Assembly (NCBI RefSeq): GCF_022808915.1
Contig: NZ_JAKZFS010000004.1
Coordinates: 186,001-250,000, forward strand
Direction of reading: 5' to 3'
Length of the DNA: 64,000 bases
From: Fundidesulfovibrio terrae
Lineage (GTDB): Bacteria > Desulfobacterota > Desulfovibrionia > Desulfovibrionales > Desulfovibrionaceae
Below, piece after piece: positions 59,511 through 64,000 of this stretch; within the stretch, counting starts at the first letter, position 1, and every line of letters starts with the position of its first letter. Made by a program: the position numbers and the translations under genes. Below the pieces are notes generated by a model. The model saw only the letters and a program-made list of their open reading frames with translations. It was not told where the DNA came from and ran no database searches.

Positions 59511-61409
59511 ATGAAAAACGCTCGGTTGGGTGTCAAAATCGGGGCTGGTTTCGCGGTGCTCATCCTGTTGTCCCTGGCCGTGTCCGCCACCGGCTGGTTC
59601 GGCCTCGGGGCCGTGACCGACAGGGCCGGGAAGGCCGAATCGGTGGGGCGCATCTACGCCGACATCCTGCTCGCCCGCATAGACGCCCTGAACATCATGT
59701 TCGCGGGGGGCGAGAAGCGCGGCGACGCGTTCAAGGCCAAGCTCGAATCCGCCCGGGCGCAGTCTTCCGCGCTCAAGGAATCCTTCCGGGACTCCTGGAA
59801 CAGGGACAAGCTGGACGCGATCACCGGGGCGGTGAAAGCCTACGAGGCCGATTTCGGGAAATTCGGGGAGGCCAAGGACTTCAAGATGGCGGCGGTCAAG
59901 ATCATGGCCGCGGCCGCGGCGGACCTGCAACAGGCCGCCGACAGCCTGGAAAAGAGCCTGGACGCCGCCCAGGGCCGGGTCCTGGCCGGAGGGGACCAGG
60001 CGCAGCTCGCGCGGCAGTTCGAGATGCAGCGCAAGCTGGGCTCCGTGACCCGGGCGTTTCTGGGATCTCGCATCGAGGTGCTGTATTTCCTGTGGCAGGG
60101 GGATGCGGGCCGCGCCCGGAACGCCATGACGCAGCTCGCTTCCGTGGAGCAGGCGTGCCGCGAGCTGGCGGGAGTGGCCGCCTCGGGCGAGGACAAGGCC
60201 ATGCTGGCCGGGATAGCCGCCAAGGCCGTGGCCTACCGCGACAGGATCGGGGACCTGCTCGCCGCCACCCAGGCGCAGCAGGAGGCCGTGGGCCGGATGA
60301 CCACGCGCGCCGCGGAGGTCAGCCAGGTCACGCAGGAATCCCTTGAGTTCCAGCAGAAGAAGATGGTTTCGGACGCCTCCGCCGTGAATGCGGTCAACAT
60401 GGCTGTGGCCGTGGCCGCGGCTGTGTTCGGGGCGGTGGTGGCCGTGCTGCTCACCCGGTCCATCACCGGCCCGGTCACCAAGGGCGTGGACTTCGCCCGC
60501 AACATGTCCGGGGGCGACTTCACTACCTTGCTGAACATCCACCAGAGGGACGAGATCGGCGTGCTGGCGCAATCGCTCAACGCCATGGTCTCCAGGCTGC
60601 GGGAGGTCGTGGCCGAGGTGCAATCCGCCTGCGAGAACGTGGCCGCCGGGAGCGAGGAGCTCTCCAGCACCGCCCAGACCCTCTCCCAGGGAGCCTCGGA
60701 GCAGGCCGCCTCGGTGGAGGAGGTTTCTTCCACCGTGGAGCAGATATCCGCCGCCATCAAGCGCAGCGCGGACAACTCGGCCCAGACCGAGGCCATCGCC
60801 GCCAAGGCCGCCGAGGAGGCGGAGCTGGGCGGCAGGACCGTGGCTCAGACCGTGGCGGCCATGAAGCAGATTGCCGAAAAGATCAACATCATCGAGGAGA
60901 TCGCTCGCCAGACCAACCTGCTGGCCCTGAACGCGGCCATCGAGGCCGCCCGGGCTGGGCAGCACGGCAAGGGGTTCGCCGTGGTGGCGGCCGAGGTCAG
61001 GAAGCTGGCCGAGCGCTCAGGCAACGCCGCCGCCGAGATCGCCACCCTGTCCATCGAATCCGTGGCCGTGGCGGAACAGGCCGGGGAAATGCTCGGCGCC
61101 ATGGTTCCGGACATCAGAAGGACGTCCGTGCTGGTGCAGGAGATCGCCTCCTCGGCCAGGGAGCAGAACACCGGCGCGCAGCAGATCAGCCAGGCCATCA
61201 ACCAGCTGAACCATGTGGTGCAGTCGAGCGCGGCCGCCGCCGAGGAGATCGCCTCCACCGCCGAGGAGCTCGCCAGCCAGGCCGAGCACCTGCAGCACGC
61301 GATCTCGTTCTTCCATGTGGGAGCGCAGGGGGGGCGTGCCGGCGCGGGCGTGGCGAAGAGGGCCAGGGCCCTGGCGGTGCGGCGAGCGCCGGCGGCCATC
61401 GGGGCGTGA
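59511..61409 (+). CDS. Methyl-accepting chemotaxis protein
   Basis: A 632-residue chemoreceptor. Helix 1 (about 8-33, [20 protein letters not shown]), a helical-bundle periplasmic sensor (about 35-310), helix 2 (about 303-325, [20 protein letters not shown]) and a HAMP domain ([20 protein letters not shown]). The signalling hairpin tip is [20 protein letters not shown] followed by [16 protein letters not shown]. No C-terminal CheR-tethering pentapeptide is evident; the tail is Ala/Arg-rich. GAGGG eight bases before ATG 59511 fixes the start. It is monocistronic and links with the flagellar genes functionally. Confidence 0.95.
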   Translation: MKNARLGVKIGAGFAVLILLSLAVSATGWFGLGAVTDRAGKAESVGRIYADILLARIDALNIMFAGGEKRGDAFKAKLESARAQSSALKESFRDSWNRDKLDAITGAVKAYEADFGKFGEAKDFKMAAVKIMAAAAADLQQAADSLEKSLDAAQGRVLAGGDQAQLARQFEMQRKLGSVTRAFLGSRIEVLYFLWQGDAGRARNAMTQLASVEQACRELAGVAASGEDKAMLAGIAAKAVAYRDRIGDLLAATQAQQEAVGRMTTRAAEVSQVTQESLEFQQKKMVSDASAVNAVNMAVAVAAAVFGAVVAVLLTRSITGPVTKGVDFARNMSGGDFTTLLNIHQRDEIGVLAQSLNAMVSRLREVVAEVQSACENVAAGSEELSSTAQTLSQGASEQAASVEEVSSTVEQISAAIKRSADNSAQTEAIAAKAAEEAELGGRTVAQTVAAMKQIAEKINIIEEIARQTNLLALNAAIEAARAGQHGKGFAVVAAEVRKLAERSGNAAAEIATLSIESVAVAEQAGEMLGAMVPDIRRTSVLVQEIASSAREQNTGAQQISQAINQLNHVVQSSAAAAEEIASTAEELASQAEHLQHAISFFHVGAQGGRAGAGVAKRARALAVRRAPAAIGA

Positions 61410-61511
61410 CGGAGGGGCCGGCGGTTTCGATATCGGACAGTTGCCGGTCACGCGGGCGCATTGGACGCAACAACGCCGTTGCGCATCGGCTGCAATCAAG
61501 GTTGACCGGCG

Positions 61512-63053
61512 CTAGAGTCCGCCCCCAGCCCTGTCCAAATTCCGGTAATTGATGGCCTCCGCCAGGTGCTCCACCCGGATGGACTTCTCGTGGTCCAGGT
61601 CGGCGATGGTGCGCGAGAGCCTGAGAATGCGGGTATGCGCCCGGGCGGACAGCCCCAGGCGCGAGTTGGCCATCTCCATGAAGCGGTGGCAGTCCTCCCC
61701 GATGGGGCAGAAGGTCGTAAGGGCCTTGCCCGAGAGCTGGCTGTTGGTGCGTATCTTCGTGCCCGCGAAGCGCGTGGTCTGCACCTCCCTGGCCGCCAGC
61801 ACCCTCGCCCGCATAATGGCCGAATCCACCCGCCCCGATTCGGCCTTCAGGTCCTTGTAGGGCACGGCCGGGACCTCCACCTGCAAATCGATGCGATCAA
61901 GCAACGGCCCCGACAGCTTGCTCAGATACCCCCGCACCTTGACCCCCGTGCAGGTGCAGTCGTGGCGTTCGTCCCCCCGGAAGCCGCAGGGGCACGGGTT
62001 CATGGCCGCCACCAGCATGAACTCGGCCGGATAGGTCAGGCTCATGGCCGCCCGGGCGATAGTCACGCGGCCGTCCTCAATGGGCTGGCGCAGCACCTCC
62101 AGCACGCTCTTCTTGAATTCCGGCAGCTCGTCCAGGAAAAGCACCCCGCGATGGGCCATGGACACCTCGCCGGGCCTGGGCACGCCTCCTCCCCCGATGA
62201 GCCCCGCGTCGGAGATGGTGTGGTGCGGCGAGCGGAAGGGGCGCACGGTGATGAGAGACCCCCCGCGCGCGAGCTCCCCGGCCACGGAATAGACCCGTGT
62301 GACCTCCAGCGCCTCGTCGAAGGTGAGGGGAGGCAGCACGGTGGGAATCCGCTTCGCCAGCATGGTCTTGCCCGAGCCGGGAGGCCCCATGAAGAGCAGG
62401 TTGTGCCCACCTGCGGCCGCAATCTCGATGGCCCGCTTGGCGTGCTCCTGGCCCTTCACCTCGGCGAAATCCAACGGGAACGGCCCGTCATCCGGCTCGA
62501 GCGCGGCCTCGTCGAAGGCCGTGGGGGTAAGGGCTTCCTCGCCGGTGAGGAAGCGCACGGCCTGGTCCAGGGTGTCCACGGCGTAGACCGGCAGTTCCTT
62601 GACCACGCAAGCTTCCTGGGCGTTGGCGGCGGCCACCAAAAGCCCCCTGGCCCCGTCCTGGCGCGCCCGGATGGCCAGGGGCAGTACGCCGGACACGGGC
62701 TTGAGTTCGCCCGTCAGCGAGAGTTCGCCGGAGAAGAAATAGCCTGAGAGTGATTCTGTGGGGATGACCTCGGCGGCGGCGAGCAGCCCAAGGGCCAGGG
62801 GCAGGTCGTAGCCCGAGCCCTCCTTGCGCATGTCCGCGGGGGCGAGGTTCACGGTGATGCGCGAGGGCGGCAGGCGGAATCCCCGGTTCTTGAGGGCCGC
62901 GAACACCCGCTCCTTGCTTTCGCGCACCGCGCCCTCGGCCAGCCCCACCATGGTGAAGGAGGGCATGCCCTGGCGGGCCAGATCGGTTTCCAGGACCACG
63001 CCATGGGCCTCGACCCCGGCGAGCGCGGCGGTGAATGCGCGGGAAAGGGCCAC
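61512..63053 (-). CDS. comM: ComM/YifB-family AAA+ protein
   Basis: A 513-residue Mg-chelatase-like AAA+ protein; ComM in Vibrio and Haemophilus is a branch-migration helicase for DNA integration. The N-terminal domain has GMPSFTMVGLAEGAVRESKE and SRITVNLAPADMRKEGSGYD. The AAA core is Walker A LLFMGPPGSGKTMLAKRIPT, Walker B GVLFLDELPEFKKSVLEVLR, and LLDRIDLQVEVPAVPY. A zinc-like CPCGFRGDERHDCTC cluster and the C-terminal ARAHTRILRLSRTIADL complete it. GTG 63053 with GGAGG five bases upstream gives the family length; the longer frame to 63257 adds basic non-family sequence. Confidence 0.93.
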   Translation of the reverse strand: MALSRAFTAALAGVEAHGVVLETDLARQGMPSFTMVGLAEGAVRESKERVFAALKNRGFRLPPSRITVNLAPADMRKEGSGYDLPLALGLLAAAEVIPTESLSGYFFSGELSLTGELKPVSGVLPLAIRARQDGARGLLVAAANAQEACVVKELPVYAVDTLDQAVRFLTGEEALTPTAFDEAALEPDDGPFPLDFAEVKGQEHAKRAIEIAAAGGHNLLFMGPPGSGKTMLAKRIPTVLPPLTFDEALEVTRVYSVAGELARGGSLITVRPFRSPHHTISDAGLIGGGGVPRPGEVSMAHRGVLFLDELPEFKKSVLEVLRQPIEDGRVTIARAAMSLTYPAEFMLVAAMNPCPCGFRGDERHDCTCTGVKVRGYLSKLSGPLLDRIDLQVEVPAVPYKDLKAESGRVDSAIMRARVLAAREVQTTRFAGTKIRTNSQLSGKALTTFCPIGEDCHRFMEMANSRLGLSARAHTRILRLSRTIADLDHEKSIRVEHLAEAINYRNLDRAGGGL

Positions 63054-63296
63054 GTGCTCCTCCAGGTATTGTGTGGGCAAAAAGACGATGCCCCCTGCAG
63101 GGTATCGCACAGGCCACCATATACGCTTTTCCGTGATGTTTATCCAGCTTTCCGGGGCGCGGGATCGATCTGGAGTGCGGCGCGCTTCCCGGCCGCGTGC
63201 CTGGGTGACGCGCGCCTGGCCGTGACGGCGCGGCTTGACCTTTTCCCAATTCGTCAAATAGACACGGCAGGAAATAGATAGGCCAGGAGGCTACGC

Positions 63297-63944
63297 TTGC
63301 CAAACGTCATTATCGCAGTGCTGTTCGTGCTCGCCTTGGCCGCCGGATGTGGGCGTCAGGACTCCCTTCCGGCAAATCAACGCCCCATGTACGGCGGGAT
63401 CGAGAAGAGCGACGCCCAGAAGAAGGCGGACGCCGACCTGGTGGCCGGCATCAAGGCCAAGGGATTCACGCTCGAGCAGGGCTCGGAAAATGCCGTGAAA
63501 TTCGGTTGGGAGGCGTTCCACAAGAAGGATCGCGACCTGGCCGTCGCGATGCAGCGCTTCAACCAGGCCTGGCTGCTCGACCCCGAAAACGGCGACGCCT
63601 ACCACGGATTCGCCCTGGTTTCCTACGAGAAGGGAAGCCCCCCGGACGAAGTGGACAAGTATTTCCAGCTGGCCCTTTCCAAACAAAAGGTGGGCATAAA
63701 CGCACACGTCGATTACGGCCGCTTCCTGTGGACCCAGAAAAAGTACCGGGAAAGCCTGGCCCAGCTCCAGAAGGCCTTGGAGATCGATCCCAAGGCCTGG
63801 AAGGCGCGCTCCCACATCTCCTTCGTCTATTACAAGATGGGAGACTACGCCTTGGCCTGCGAATGGGCGCAGAAAGCCAAGGAAAACAAGGACCCCCTTG
63901 AAAAGGGCTACCTTGAGGATATGTGCTCGAAAGCCGGGAAATAG
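63297..63944 (+). CDS. TPR lipoprotein
   Basis: A 215-residue lipoprotein. The TTG start at 63297 has AGGAGG seven bases upstream. The signal peptide VIIAVLFVLALAAGC ends in the lipobox LAAGC (Cys18). The mature part has TPR units at about 68-90 (WEAFHKKDRDLAVAMQRFNQ), 96-125, 135-165 (YGRFLWTQKKYRESLAQLQK) and 170-190. Likely anchored to the outer membrane as a periplasmic scaffold. It is divergent from comM and ends in a strong terminator. Specific function not recognised. Confidence 0.88.
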   Translation: MPNVIIAVLFVLALAAGCGRQDSLPANQRPMYGGIEKSDAQKKADADLVAGIKAKGFTLEQGSENAVKFGWEAFHKKDRDLAVAMQRFNQAWLLDPENGDAYHGFALVSYEKGSPPDEVDKYFQLALSKQKVGINAHVDYGRFLWTQKKYRESLAQLQKALEIDPKAWKARSHISFVYYKMGDYALACEWAQKAKENKDPLEKGYLEDMCSKAGK

Positions 63945-63958
63945 CGGCCCGCGCGCAA

Positions 63959-63990
63959 CCGAAAGGCCCGGCGTGGACCGGGCCTTTCGG
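63959..63990 (+). terminator. Strong rho-independent-type hairpin after the TPR lipoprotein gene
   Basis: A 13-bp perfect stem CCGAAAGGCCCGG/CCGGGCCTTTCGG with a 6-base loop. The T content lies inside the stem (CCTTTCGG) rather than after it, and the sequence ends soon after, so efficiency cannot be judged. Confidence 0.75.
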
Positions 63991-64000
63991 ACCAATCGTG

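Overview
The window is GC-rich, densely coded DNA from a Gram-negative, motile, strictly or largely anaerobic bacterium, most likely a Desulfovibrionaceae-type sulfate reducer (Desulfovibrio/Fundidesulfovibrio-like). Supporting signs are a rubredoxin:oxygen oxidoreductase-type flavodiiron protein, a CobA-HemD fusion, a stand-alone IMP cyclohydrolase, a sigma54-type flagellar promoter and the overall gene style. This placement is inference from gene content. No rRNA, tRNA, CRISPR array or insertion sequence was recognised.

Layout. 1-2.6 kb: end of a polysaccharide flippase gene, a SIS sugar isomerase and a 2-methylisocitrate lyase-like enzyme. 2.9-7 kb: SPFH/NfeD pair, flavodiiron protein and small orphan genes. 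7.1-13.1 kb: flagellar basal-body operon flgBC-fliEFGHI read leftward from a sigma54-like promoter. 13.4-18 kb: TPR protein, IMP cyclohydrolase, class A beta-lactamase, PaiB-like flavoprotein and an alpha-hydroxy-acid dehydrogenase. 18-21.2 kb: marR-emrA-emrB efflux operon with a candidate operator. 21.4-24.7 kb: cyclophilin, cobA-hemD, purN and a small orphan. 24.7-30.2 kb: lower-GC glycan locus (aminotransferase, GT-C-like membrane protein, methyltransferase, GtrB-like GT2). 30.3-33.3 kb: polar amino-acid ABC importer. 33.4-35.1 kb: a MshEN/CheX-like protein coupled to a TPR protein. 35.2-39.5 kb: MacAB/FtsX-like ABC exporter. 39.6-45.7 kb: a repeated module array described below. 45.8-51 kb: HAD phosphatase, and a Pat-type acetyltransferase/acyl-CoA ligase divergent from an acyl-CoA synthetase. 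51-56.3 kb: zinc-dependent phospholipase C-like protein, transglutaminase and pstSCA with a candidate Pho box. 56.4-64 kb: PAS histidine kinase, chemoreceptor, ComM/YifB AAA protein and a TPR lipoprotein.

The most unusual region is 39.6-45.7 kb. Three plus-strand genes encode secreted proteins. Each is followed, tail to tail within 5-12 bp, by a minus-strand gene of a second family that has no signal peptide. Only the third minus-strand gene is intact: the second is frameshifted, and the first survives as a fossil of about 31 codons that still reads into the family C-terminal motif. Two of the secreted proteins are about 90% identical over residues 1-188 and then diverge abruptly, exactly at a perfect 10-bp stem-loop. 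A broken rpiB start in the middle and the intact rpiB at the end show that the unit was duplicated in tandem. This resembles an effector-immunity array with orphan immunity genes; that reading is inference, since neither family was recognised.

A second genome-scale signal is a family of oriented stem-loop repeats lying directly after stop codons of several unrelated genes. One copy, after the PaiB gene, is corrupted by very long G and C runs that look like a sequencing or assembly artefact.
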